Below, piece by piece: positions 50,481 through 58,117 of a stretch of 64,000 bases of DNA. The notes under the pieces are model-generated. The model searched no databases, was not told where the DNA came from, and saw only the letters and a program-made list of their open reading frames with translations. The DNA is taken from NCBI RefSeq assembly GCF_002379095.1, contig NZ_NBZV01000010.1:1-64000 (forward strand). The letters are read 5' to 3'. The position numbers and the translations under genes were made by a program. The stretch's first letter is position 1. Every line of letters starts with the position of its first letter. This stretch comes from Polaromonas sp. AER18D-145 (lineage in GTDB: Bacteria; Pseudomonadota; Gammaproteobacteria; Burkholderiales; Burkholderiaceae_C).

Positions 50481-51374
50481 TTATCGCCGGGCCGGCGCCG
50501 CGCCGCGGGTCGCCAGCCACAAACCGGACGCTATTAAAAAGATAGCTGCTGCCGACCACGGGGAAAGGGCTTCGCCAAGAAAAAGCACGCCGAGCAGGGC
50601 CGCCGTCAGCGGGTTGAGCGCGAGAAACACGGTGACCCGCGTCGGCGACTCGTGCTTGAGGGCGTAGAGCCACCAGAAGTAGCCAATGCCGCTGGAGATG
50701 CCGATCAGGCCGAGCGCCATGACCCGCGCCGGCCAGTTTTCGGTCAGGGCCAGCAGGCCGAGAAACAGCACCGACACCAGTATCGCAAAACTGGACACCG
50801 CCAGCGTCGGGTAGCGCTGCAGGTAAGGGCGGTACAACACGCTGCACAGCGCCCCGACGCCGGCACTGGCCAGCACCGCCGCCTCACCCCACCAGTGGCC
50901 CGGGTGCGGCGCCTGGAGTTTGGGCCACAGCGACAGCGCCACGCCGCTGATGGACAGCAACACGCCGGCCAGCAGCGCGGCAGAAATGCGTTCGCGCCCG
51001 AGGGCACTGGACAGCAACAGGGTCAGCAGCGGGAACAGGCTGAAGATCAGCGCCGCCTGGGCGGCACCGATGTGCTGCAAGCCGTAGTTGAGCAGCGCGA
51101 TCAACACCGCAAACTGGCCGGTGCCGAGCGCGGCCATGACCAGCCAGTCGGCGGTTGCTATATTTTTAAGAGCTGCTCGCGCTTGTCCCTCAAGGGCTGG
51201 GGCCATGAGAGACTTCAAGAAGAAGGGCCGCAGGCAGGCAAAACCAATCGCGTACCGCAGCAGCGCCAGGGTCAGCGGCGGCACGTCGGCCACGACAAAA
51301 CGCGAGGTCACGATGGCGGCGCCGACCTGCACGCCGGTGGCGGCCGCGGCCAGCAGGGCCAGGTTGAGCTTCAC
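50481..51374 (-). CDS. EamA/DMT-family permease
   Basis: A 297-residue transporter with ten predicted membrane helices in two EamA repeats (for example LRYAIGFACLRPFF, TVFLALNPLTAALLGVLFLG). The substrate is unknown; relatives export amino acids or metabolites. The start is GTG at 51374, where a helix begins at once; the frame open further upstream overlaps the MarR-GNAT gene. It contains two in-frame copies of the dispersed repeat, at about residues 52-74 and 267-282. Confidence 0.8.
   Translation of the reverse strand: MKLNLALLAAAATGVQVGAAIVTSRFVVADVPPLTLALLRYAIGFACLRPFFLKSLMAPALEGQARAALKNIATADWLVMAALGTGQFAVLIALLNYGLQHIGAAQAALIFSLFPLLTLLLSSALGRERISAALLAGVLLSISGVALSLWPKLQAPHPGHWWGEAAVLASAGVGALCSVLYRPYLQRYPTLAVSSFAILVSVLFLGLLALTENWPARVMALGLIGISSGIGYFWWLYALKHESPTRVTVFLALNPLTAALLGVLFLGEALSPWSAAAIFLIASGLWLATRGAAPARR
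50529..50575. repeat. Dispersed small repeat, copy I (inside EamA gene)
   Basis: GACGCTATTAAAAAGATAGC, then TGCTGCCGACCACG. It is in frame and codes for about residues 267-282 (ALSPWSAAAIFLIAS region) of the permease. Confidence 0.5.
51155..51220. repeat. Dispersed small repeat, copy J (inside EamA gene)
   Basis: GCTATATTTTTAAGAGCTGC, then TCGCGCTTGTCCCTCAAGGG, then CTGGGGCCATGAGAGACTTC: the most complete copy of the element in the window. It codes in frame for about residues 52-74 of the permease, with the segment APALEGQARAALKNIAT. Confidence 0.7.
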
Positions 51375-51390
51375 CGGGGCGGCGGGCGGT

Positions 51391-52338
51391 TCACAGCCGC
51401 AGTTCCCAGGTCTCGCCGACCAGGTCTTTGCCGAAGCCGGTGTAGGGCTCGCTTTTGACCAGCTTGAAGCCGCGCCTGGCGTACAGGGCGCGCGCGCTGT
51501 CCAGGCAGCTGTTGGTCCAGAGCACCATTTTTTTGTAGCCCTTGCCGCGCGCAAAGGCCAGGCATTCATCGGTCAGGCGTGCGCCCAGCCCCAGCCCGCG
51601 GGCCTGCGGCGTCAGGATCAGCAGGCGCAGCTGCGCCACGGTTTTGGACTTGCGCACGACAAACACCGAACCGACCCGCTCGCCGTCGACCTCGGCGATC
51701 CAGCAGCGTTCCCAGTCGGGCTGGTGCTGGCACACATAACCGGCGACGATCTCCGCCACCAGCGCTTCGAAGGTGTTGTCCCAGCCGTACTCGCGGGCGT
51801 AGACCTCGCCATGCTGCTGCACCACCCAGCCCATGTCGCCGGGCTGCGGGTCGCGCAGCACCACGTTTTGGGGGGCGGGGGAAGCGTCAGATGCCAGCAG
51901 GCGCTGGACGGTGGCCAGCGCCTGAGTCAGTTGCTGCTGCGCCGGCCTGGGCAGCGGTGCCAGCAGGGCGGCCGCCTCGTCGCGCGAGCGTTGTTGCAGC
52001 GGTGCAAACGCCTGGTGGCCGGCCTCGGTGAGTTGCAGCAGGCTTTGCCGGGCATCAGCGGGCGAGGGCATGCGGGCCATCCATCCTTGAGCCTCGAAAC
52101 GACGCAGGATGCGGCTGAGGTAGCCCGCATCCAGCGCGAGGTCGCGGCCCAGCTCGGTGGCCGTGGGCTGGTCGCGATGCGCCAGTTCGTACAACACACG
52201 CACCTCCGTCAATGAAAACTCGCTGCCCAGGTAAGGGGCCAGCACGCCGATGCGCTGGGTGTAGAAGCGATTGAAGCGGCGAACCGCCTTGACGTGAGCG
52301 GCGGAGACGGTAGCGGTACTCGGTGTCATGGAAGCCAT
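51391..52338 (-). CDS. MarR regulator fused to a GNAT acetyltransferase
   Basis: A 315-residue fusion. Residues about 30-145 are a MarR winged-helix domain (SLTEVRVLYELAHRDQPTAT, DAGYLSRILRRFEAQGWMAR), and about 158-315 are a GNAT acyltransferase domain with acetyl-CoA motif ARGLGLGARL. Fusions of this type are known in several bacteria. The ATG at 52338 comes nine bases after a perfect palindrome (52347-52371), probably its own operator. It is the first gene of a minus-strand run ending in the chromate genes, with the EamA gene 16 bases downstream. Confidence 0.88.
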   Translation of the reverse strand: MASMTPSTATVSAAHVKAVRRFNRFYTQRIGVLAPYLGSEFSLTEVRVLYELAHRDQPTATELGRDLALDAGYLSRILRRFEAQGWMARMPSPADARQSLLQLTEAGHQAFAPLQQRSRDEAAALLAPLPRPAQQQLTQALATVQRLLASDASPAPQNVVLRDPQPGDMGWVVQQHGEVYAREYGWDNTFEALVAEIVAGYVCQHQPDWERCWIAEVDGERVGSVFVVRKSKTVAQLRLLILTPQARGLGLGARLTDECLAFARGKGYKKMVLWTNSCLDSARALYARRGFKLVKSEPYTGFGKDLVGETWELRL

Positions 52339-52346
52339 GATTCATC

Positions 52347-52371
52347 AATTACTTGACAAAGTCAAGTAATT
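52347..52371 (-). promoter_or_regulatory. Palindromic operator candidate of the MarR-GNAT gene
   Basis: AATTACTTGAC, AAA, GTCAAGTAATT: two perfect 11-base half-sites with a three-base centre, nine bases before the ATG. MarR dimers bind sites of this form. TTGACT within it could be a -35 element, so binding would block the promoter. Confidence 0.7.
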
Positions 52372-52393
52372 TACGCCGACCCGGCAACTGGTG

Positions 52394-52864
52394 TTAGCCC
52401 CCGTCGCCGCGGCTGATCAGGGTACGCAGGATCTTCTTCAGGGTCGTGACGTCACGTTCGCTGAAGTCCTGCAAGAGCGACGTTTCGTGCGCCTTGGCCT
52501 GGGCCAGCAGTGCGGCCACGGTGGCACGGCCCTGTTCGGTCTCGAACACCAGCGTGCGGCGTGCGTCGGCCGGGTCTTCGCCGCGCCGCACCCAGCCGGC
52601 TTTCTCCATGCGCTGCACGAGTTTGGTCAGCGTCGGTTGCTGGGCCAGGATCTCGCGCGCGAGTTCGCCAATCGTCAGGCCGTCACCGTCCGACAAGGTG
52701 GCCAGCAGCCGCCATTCCAGCTGGCTCAAACCGGCGGCCTGGACTAGGGCGTGGAATTCGCTGTACACGGTGTGGCTGGCCCGCGCGAGCAGGTAGGACA
52801 GGTAGCCGTCGATGAAACGACCCTCGGCCGCTGGGGCAGCGGCCGGTTTGCGGGAGCGGCTCAT
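52394..52864 (-). CDS. MarR-family transcriptional regulator
   Basis: A 156-residue regulator (start at 52864, residue 21 of a longer open frame) with a winged helix of MarR type: FHALVQAAGLSQLEWRLLAT, GLTIGELAREILAQQPTLTK, DARRTLVFETEQGRA. It is divergent from the flavin reductase and its catabolic genes, so it most likely senses the substrate of that pathway. Start choice: the internal ATG has more typical family length, and the upstream codons overlap the divergent promoter region. Confidence 0.85.
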   Translation of the reverse strand: MSRSRKPAAAPAAEGRFIDGYLSYLLARASHTVYSEFHALVQAAGLSQLEWRLLATLSDGDGLTIGELAREILAQQPTLTKLVQRMEKAGWVRRGEDPADARRTLVFETEQGRATVAALLAQAKAHETSLLQDFSERDVTTLKKILRTLISRGDGG

Positions 52865-52912
52865 GGGGGGCCTCGCGAAACAGGAGGCCGGGTGGATGCG
52901 CTTGCGTATTGC

Positions 52913-52924
52913 ATGAATATTCAT
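52913..52924. promoter_or_regulatory. Palindrome in the divergent MarR/flavin reductase region
   Basis: ATGAATATTCAT is a perfect 12-base palindrome between the MarR gene and the flavin reductase. It is a plausible MarR operator controlling both. It lies 15 bases before the reductase ATG at 52939. Confidence 0.6.
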
Positions 52925-52938
52925 ATATTATGCGACGA

Positions 52939-53472
52939 ATGAATGCTGCCCTGCAAGCCACCCCGGGTTCCGATGCCCTTGTTCCCGCTGCGGCGCCGGA
53001 CAGCCGGGCCCTGCGCATCGCGCTGGGCCAGTTCGCCACCGGCATCACGGTGGTGACCACCCGTGCCAGCAACAGTGCCTTTGTCGGGCTCACGGTCAAT
53101 TCGTTTTCGGCGCTGTCGCTGGAGCCGCCGCTGATCCTCTGGTCACTGCGCTGCAGTTCGCCCAGCCTGCCGGTCTTCGAGGCGGTTGATCGTTTTGTTG
53201 TCAACGTGCTGGCCGAAGCCCAGGTGGAGGTGTCACGCCGTTTTGCCTTGCCGCAGGACGACAAGTTCGAGGGGGTGGCGCATGCGGAAAACGCCTGGGG
53301 CCTGCCGCTCTTGCATGGCGCCAGTGCCTGGTTTGAATGCCGCACGGTGTCGCGGCAAATCGCCGGCGACCATTGTCTGTTCATTGCCGAAGTCGAGCGT
53401 TTCACGCTGTCCGAGGCTGCGCCGCTCCTGTTTCATGCCGGCGGGTATTTCGCGCTCGGCTCACGCCTTTAG
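52939..53472 (+). CDS. Flavin reductase (HpaC-like), NAD(P)H:FMN/FAD
   Basis: A 177-residue flavin reductase-like protein. The pattern LGQFATGITVVTTRA, GLTVNSFSALSLEPPLILWSL and RQIAGDHCLFIAEVERF is that of HpaC-type small components that supply free reduced flavin to a monooxygenase. The start at 52939 was set just after the palindrome; an alternative at 52909 would overlap it. No oxygenase of the usual HpaB type follows, so its partner is unclear; it may be the acyl-CoA-dehydrogenase-fold protein at 55346 or an enzyme elsewhere. Confidence 0.85.
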   Translation: MNAALQATPGSDALVPAAAPDSRALRIALGQFATGITVVTTRASNSAFVGLTVNSFSALSLEPPLILWSLRCSSPSLPVFEAVDRFVVNVLAEAQVEVSRRFALPQDDKFEGVAHAENAWGLPLLHGASAWFECRTVSRQIAGDHCLFIAEVERFTLSEAAPLLFHAGGYFALGSRL

Positions 53473-53491
53473 CCTTTAAGAAAGAGTTTTC

Positions 53492-54538
53492 ATGCTGCAG
53501 GAACGAATTGAAGCCAAATGGATTGACTGCTTCGCCGAGACTTTTGCGCTGTGTGGCGTCAAGGCCGGCGACAGCGCGGCCATTCTCTCCGAGACGCAGT
53601 CGCGGCCGGTCAATGTGCAGCTCGCCGAGCTTGCGCTGGCGCGCCTCGGCGCGCGGGCCTTTCACCTGGTGCTGAGCACACCCCGGCTGGCCGCGCCGGT
53701 GCCGGTGCGCTCGACCGGCGCCTCGGACGCCATCGGCCAGCTCGCGCCGGTCGTGCAGGCCCTCGCAGCCAGCACCTTTGTGGCCGACCTGACGGTGGAA
53801 GGCCTGCTGCATGCGGCCGAGCTGCCCGACATTCTGAAGGGCGGCGCGCGCGTGCTCATGGTGTCCAACGAACACCCCGAAATCCTCGAGCGCTGCCTGC
53901 CCGATCCCGTGCTCGAACCCAAGGTCAAGGCCGGCATCAAGCTGCTGCGCAGCGCCAAGGCCATGCGTGTGACTTCGCAGGCGGGCACCGACCTGGCCAT
54001 TTCGCTGGTCGGGGCGCAGGCCGGTGGCGGCTGGGGTTACACGGCCCGGCCCGGCACCATCTCGCACTGGCCGGGCGGTCTGTGCCTGGCCTTTCCGGCC
54101 CGGGGCAGCGTCAACGGACGGCTGGTGCTGGCCCCCGGCGATGTCAACCTGACCTTCAAGCGTTACCTCGAACAAGCCGTGGTGCTGACGATTGAAAACG
54201 ACTTCGTGACCGACATTGCCGGCCAGCATGTCGACGCCGACCTGATGCGCAGCTACTGGGCTGCCTGGGGCGACCGCGAAGCCTACGCCGTCTCGCATGT
54301 GGGCTGGGGCATGAACCCCAAGGCGCACTGGGATGCGATGGCCCTGTACGACAAGAAGGACTTCAACGGCACCGAGCTGCGCGCCTTCGCCGGCAACTTC
54401 CTGTACTCGACAGGCGCCAACGAGGTGGCGGGGCGCCATACCTTGGGGCACTTCGATCTGCCGCTGCGCGGCTGCACCGTGGCGCTGGACGGTCAGGTGA
54501 TCGTGGACGCCGGGCAATTGACCGGCGAGCTGGCCTGA
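53492..54538 (+). CDS. NicX-like ring-cleaving dioxygenase (M29-type fold)
   Basis: A 348-residue protein that resembles 2,5-dihydroxypyridine 5,6-dioxygenase (NicX), whose fold is related to M29 aminopeptidases. The Fe(II) ligands reported for NicX line up with H269 in SHVGWGMNPK and H320 and D322 in GHFDLPLRGC. The middle (GGGWGYTARPGTISHWPGG) also fits. These enzymes open a hydroxylated ring with O2. The genes around it lack the nicotinate hydroxylase, maleamate amidase and maleate isomerase of the nic pathway, so the substrate is probably a different one. An M29 peptidase role is the main alternative. Confidence 0.72.
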   Translation: MLQERIEAKWIDCFAETFALCGVKAGDSAAILSETQSRPVNVQLAELALARLGARAFHLVLSTPRLAAPVPVRSTGASDAIGQLAPVVQALAASTFVADLTVEGLLHAAELPDILKGGARVLMVSNEHPEILERCLPDPVLEPKVKAGIKLLRSAKAMRVTSQAGTDLAISLVGAQAGGGWGYTARPGTISHWPGGLCLAFPARGSVNGRLVLAPGDVNLTFKRYLEQAVVLTIENDFVTDIAGQHVDADLMRSYWAAWGDREAYAVSHVGWGMNPKAHWDAMALYDKKDFNGTELRAFAGNFLYSTGANEVAGRHTLGHFDLPLRGCTVALDGQVIVDAGQLTGELA

Positions 54539-54541
54539 GCC

Positions 54542-55324
54542 ATGGCGATGCCGGCCTATCTCGAACAAGGTGAGGGCGACACCGCCGTGTTCCTGCTGCA
54601 CGGCGTGGGTGGCGGCAAGGAAGCCTGGGCACACAACCAGCCGGTGTTGGCGAGCCAGGACTTCAGGACGGTGGCCTGGGACATGCCGGGTTATGGCGCA
54701 TCAGCGCCCCTGTCGCCATGCACCAACGCGCTGCTGGCCGATGCCTTGAAAACCCTGATCGAGCATGTGGGCGCCAGGCGCAACGTGCTGCTCGGCCACA
54801 GCATGGGCGGCATGATTGCGCAGGAGCTGGCGGCCCTGCATCCCGCGCTGGTGCATGGCTTGATTCTCTACAGCACCTCGCCGGCTTTCGGCAAGGCCGA
54901 TGGCGCTTGGCAACAGCAGTTCTTGCAGAGCCGTTTTGCGCCGCTGGACCAGGGGCTGGGCATGGCAGGCCTCGCCCACAAACTGGTGCCGACCATGTTC
55001 GCGCCCGACGCCGAGCCGGTGCGGATCGCCGAAGGCGCCGCGCTGATGGCCCGCGTCCCCGCGGAAAGTTACCGCGCCGCACTGTCGGCCATCGTGTCCT
55101 TCAACCGGCTGGCCGCGCTGGGCAACATTGCCGTGCCCACCCTGTGCCTGGCCGGTGAGCTGGACCTCAACGCGTCGCCCGCGGTGGTGGAAAAAATGGC
55201 CGGCCGCATCCCCGGCGCCGCCTATGTCTGCCTGCCGCAGGTGGGCCACATCGCCAACATCGAGCAGCCCGAGCTGTTCAACCACGCTGTCCTGACATTC
55301 CTGAAACAACACTTTTTGCCCTGA
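54542..55324 (+). CDS. Alpha/beta-hydrolase, possible ring-cleavage product hydrolase
   Basis: A 260-residue alpha/beta-hydrolase. The oxyanion loop is LLHGVGGGKEAW (about 18-30), the nucleophile S87 is in LLGHSMGGMI, and the later acid and base are in AGELDLNA and VGHIANIEQP. Directly after the NicX-like gene (three bases apart), it is likely to hydrolyse the product of ring opening, as the deformylase NicD does in nicotinate degradation. Specificity is inferred from context only. Confidence 0.83.
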   Translation: MAMPAYLEQGEGDTAVFLLHGVGGGKEAWAHNQPVLASQDFRTVAWDMPGYGASAPLSPCTNALLADALKTLIEHVGARRNVLLGHSMGGMIAQELAALHPALVHGLILYSTSPAFGKADGAWQQQFLQSRFAPLDQGLGMAGLAHKLVPTMFAPDAEPVRIAEGAALMARVPAESYRAALSAIVSFNRLAALGNIAVPTLCLAGELDLNASPAVVEKMAGRIPGAAYVCLPQVGHIANIEQPELFNHAVLTFLKQHFLP

Positions 55325-55345
55325 CCTGACCCGAGGAACCGACCC

Positions 55346-56632
55346 ATGTCTGCACTGCCTGTCTCCCCACCTCCTGCTGCCCGCTACCTGCCGCCGTCGA
55401 TCGCCGGCGACTACACCGAACTCACGCCCAAGCAGACCGAGCTGCTGGCGATTGCTGCCCGCCTCGGCCGCGAAAAATTCGCGCCGCGCGCGCAGCAGAT
55501 TGACCGCGATGCGGTGTTCCCCTTCGAGAACTACGCCGACCTGCGCGAAGCCGGCCTGCTCGGCATCTGTGTGCCCGAAGAAGACGGCGGCTGGGGCGCC
55601 GACTTTGCCACCTATGTGATGACCGCCGCCGAAATCGGCCGGCATTGCGGCGCCACCGCGCTGACGCTGAACATGCATGTGAGCTCCACCATGTGGACCG
55701 GCTTCATCGCCGACGACCTCGACATGACGCCCGAGCAGCGTGCCAACCACGAGGCCCACCGCAAGATCCATTACGAGCGCGTGGTGAAGCAGGGCAAGGT
55801 TTACTCGCAGCCTTTTTCCGAAGGTGGTGCCGCTGCCGCCGGCAAGGCGCCTTTCGGCACCCTGGCCCGAAAGGTTGACGGCGGCTACATCGTCAACGGC
55901 AAGAAGATTTTTGCCTCGCTGGCCGGCGCAGCCGACTACTACGGCATTTTGTGCACGCTGGACAAGCCGGGCGCGACCCAGCGCGATTCGCTGTACCTGG
56001 CGGTTGACAAAAATTCGGACGGTGTCAGCGTCACCGGCGACTGGGACCCGCTGGGCATGCGTGGCACGGTGTCGCGCACGCTGGTGTTCCAGGACGTGTT
56101 TGTGCCCGAGGTGGAACGCCTGATTCCCGAAGGCCTGTATGCCCAGGCTGCGCTGCGCTGGCCGCACATGTTTGCGACCTTGTCGCCGACCTACATGGGC
56201 ATTTGCCAGGCGGCCTACGACTTCACGGTGCAGTATTTGCGCGGCGAGGTGCCCGGCACACCACCGGTCAAGCGCCGCATGTACCCGACCAAACAGATCG
56301 CTGTTGCGGAAATGAAAGTCCGGCTGGAGCAGACGCGCGCGATTTTTTTGCAGAATGCCCGTGCCGCCCGCGTCGATCCTTCCAAGGAAATCCGGCTCGG
56401 GCTGTATGCGGCCCACTACACCATCATGGAAAACGCCAACGAGATCTGCCGCCTGGCGGTGCGCACCTGCGGCGGCCAGTCCATGCTCAAGAGCCTGCCG
56501 CTGGAGCGCATGTACCGCGACTCGCGTTGCGGCTCGCTGATGCTGCCGTGGACCGCTGAACTCTGCATCGACCGGCTCGGGCGCGAATGCCTGTACGAGG
56601 CCGGTGAACAGGACGAACAGGCTGTGCTGTAA
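55346..56632 (+). CDS. Acyl-CoA dehydrogenase family protein
   Basis: A 428-residue FAD enzyme of the acyl-CoA dehydrogenase fold. It has the N-terminal helical domain (ADLREAGLLGICVPEEDGG), the beta domain (GYIVNGKKIFASLAGAADYY, GMRGTVSRTLVFQDVFVPE), and a C-terminal LERMYRDSRCGSLMLPWTAE whose Glu aligns with the GTNEI catalytic base of the family. An insertion of about 35 residues (about 125-165) is unusual. Its fold is also that of group D flavin monooxygenases, so oxygenase activity with the flavin reductase is possible, but the conserved base favours dehydrogenation. Confidence 0.82.
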   Translation: MSALPVSPPPAARYLPPSIAGDYTELTPKQTELLAIAARLGREKFAPRAQQIDRDAVFPFENYADLREAGLLGICVPEEDGGWGADFATYVMTAAEIGRHCGATALTLNMHVSSTMWTGFIADDLDMTPEQRANHEAHRKIHYERVVKQGKVYSQPFSEGGAAAAGKAPFGTLARKVDGGYIVNGKKIFASLAGAADYYGILCTLDKPGATQRDSLYLAVDKNSDGVSVTGDWDPLGMRGTVSRTLVFQDVFVPEVERLIPEGLYAQAALRWPHMFATLSPTYMGICQAAYDFTVQYLRGEVPGTPPVKRRMYPTKQIAVAEMKVRLEQTRAIFLQNARAARVDPSKEIRLGLYAAHYTIMENANEICRLAVRTCGGQSMLKSLPLERMYRDSRCGSLMLPWTAELCIDRLGRECLYEAGEQDEQAVL

Positions 56633-56644
56633 GCCGGGATCGGA

Positions 56645-58117
56645 ATGAACCTCGCGCAGATCATCGAACGGCACGCGCAGTTCTCGCCGCAGCAGGTGGC
56701 AATCCACGCGGCAGGGGAAGACATCACCTATCCCGCCTTGTGGCAGCGCATCGAGTCTGCGACGCGCGTGCTGCTGGCGGCCGGCGTGCAGCCGGGCGAC
56801 CGGGTGGCCTGGCTGGGCTTCAATGATCCGGCCCTGCTGGTGCTGCTGTTTGCGCTGGCGCGTGTGGGCGCGATTCTGCTGCCGCTCAACCACCGCCTGG
56901 CCGCGCCCGAACACGCGGCGATTCTTGGACACGCGGGTGTGAGTCTGCTGGTCAGCGACAGCGTACACGCCGGCGCGGCTGGCGCGCTGGCGGCGACCCA
57001 GGGCTGCCGCTTGCTGCCTGCCGCCTGGCTGGCTGCGAATGGCGGCACCGGCAACGGCATCCTCGCGGGGGCGTATGCCTCGCCGGTGCTGCTGGTCTAC
57101 ACCTCGGGCACCACCGGCCGGCCCAAGGGCGCCTTGCACACGCAGTCCGGCCTGATCTGGAACTGCGTGATCTCCGCCCATGCGCATGAGCTCAGGCAGG
57201 ACGACCATGTGCTGAGTGTGCTACCCATGTTTCATGTCGGTGGCCTGTGTATCCAGACCCTGCCCGCCCTGCACGCTGGCGCAACGGTGACCCTGCATGC
57301 GCGTTTTGATGCCGGTGCGTGGCTGGCCGATGTCGCCAGGCGGCGGCCCACGCTGTCGCTGATGGTGCCGGCCACCTTGCGCGCGGTGCTGGACCATGCC
57401 GATTTTGCAGCTACCGATCTGTCTTCCCTGCGTTTTCTGGCAGCGGGCTCTTCCACCATTCCCGCATCGATGATCGCGGCCATCCATGCGCGCGGTGTGC
57501 CGCTTGGCCAGGTTTATGGCGCGACCGAAACCGGCCCGGTCTCCATCTACCTGCGCCGTGCCGATGCGATGCAACACGTCGGGGCGGCTGGCAAGGCCGG
57601 ATTGCATGTGGAAGTGAAACTCATCAACACGCGGGGTGAAACCGTGGCCCCGGGTGAGGTCGGCGAAATCTGGGTGCGTGCGCCCAATGTGATGTGCGGC
57701 TACTGGGCCGACGCCGGTAACCCGGCCTTTGCCAATGGCTGGTTTCATACTGGCGACCTGGCGCGCTGTGATGCCGCCGGGTTTTATGAAGTGGTAGGAC
57801 GCTCCAAAGACATGATCATCTCGGGCGGCGAAAACGTCTACCCGGCCGAGATTGAAAACCTGCTGGCCGATTGCCCGCAAATCCTGGAAGCCGCGGTGGT
57901 GGGCCAGCTAGACGCGCGCTGGGGCGAGGTGGTCGTCGCCGTCATTGTGAAAACGCCCGGCGCGGATCTCGATGCGGCGCAGGTGTTGCAGCTGTTCGAG
58001 GGCCGGCTCGCCCGCTTCAAGCACCCCAAACGTGTGTTGTTCTGCGAAGCCTTGCCCAAAACTGCGCTGGGCAAGGTGCAGAAAGCCGGCCTGCTGACCA
58101 ACCTCGAGGTTCAGTAA
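56645..58117 (+). CDS. Acyl-CoA synthetase (AMP-forming)
   Basis: A 490-residue class I adenylate-forming enzyme. The P-loop VYTSGTTGRPKGAL is at about 151-164, followed by QVYGATETGP (about 287-296), the hinge WFHTGDLARCD (about 364-374) and the C-terminal lysine in PKTALGKVQKA. It activates a carboxylic acid to its CoA thioester. As the last gene of the + strand operon it would feed the beta-oxidation enzymes encoded opposite. Its end overlaps that of the FadB gene by seven bases. Confidence 0.9.
   Translation: MNLAQIIERHAQFSPQQVAIHAAGEDITYPALWQRIESATRVLLAAGVQPGDRVAWLGFNDPALLVLLFALARVGAILLPLNHRLAAPEHAAILGHAGVSLLVSDSVHAGAAGALAATQGCRLLPAAWLAANGGTGNGILAGAYASPVLLVYTSGTTGRPKGALHTQSGLIWNCVISAHAHELRQDDHVLSVLPMFHVGGLCIQTLPALHAGATVTLHARFDAGAWLADVARRRPTLSLMVPATLRAVLDHADFAATDLSSLRFLAAGSSTIPASMIAAIHARGVPLGQVYGATETGPVSIYLRRADAMQHVGAAGKAGLHVEVKLINTRGETVAPGEVGEIWVRAPNVMCGYWADAGNPAFANGWFHTGDLARCDAAGFYEVVGRSKDMIISGGENVYPAEIENLLADCPQILEAAVVGQLDARWGEVVVAVIVKTPGADLDAAQVLQLFEGRLARFKHPKRVLFCEALPKTALGKVQKAGLLTNLEVQ

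Noticed and set aside
55346-56632. Acyl-CoA-dehydrogenase-like protein as a flavin monooxygenase partner of the flavin reductase
   Set aside because: Attractive from context, but the glutamate at the GTNEI position of dehydrogenases appears kept, so dehydrogenase is the safer call.
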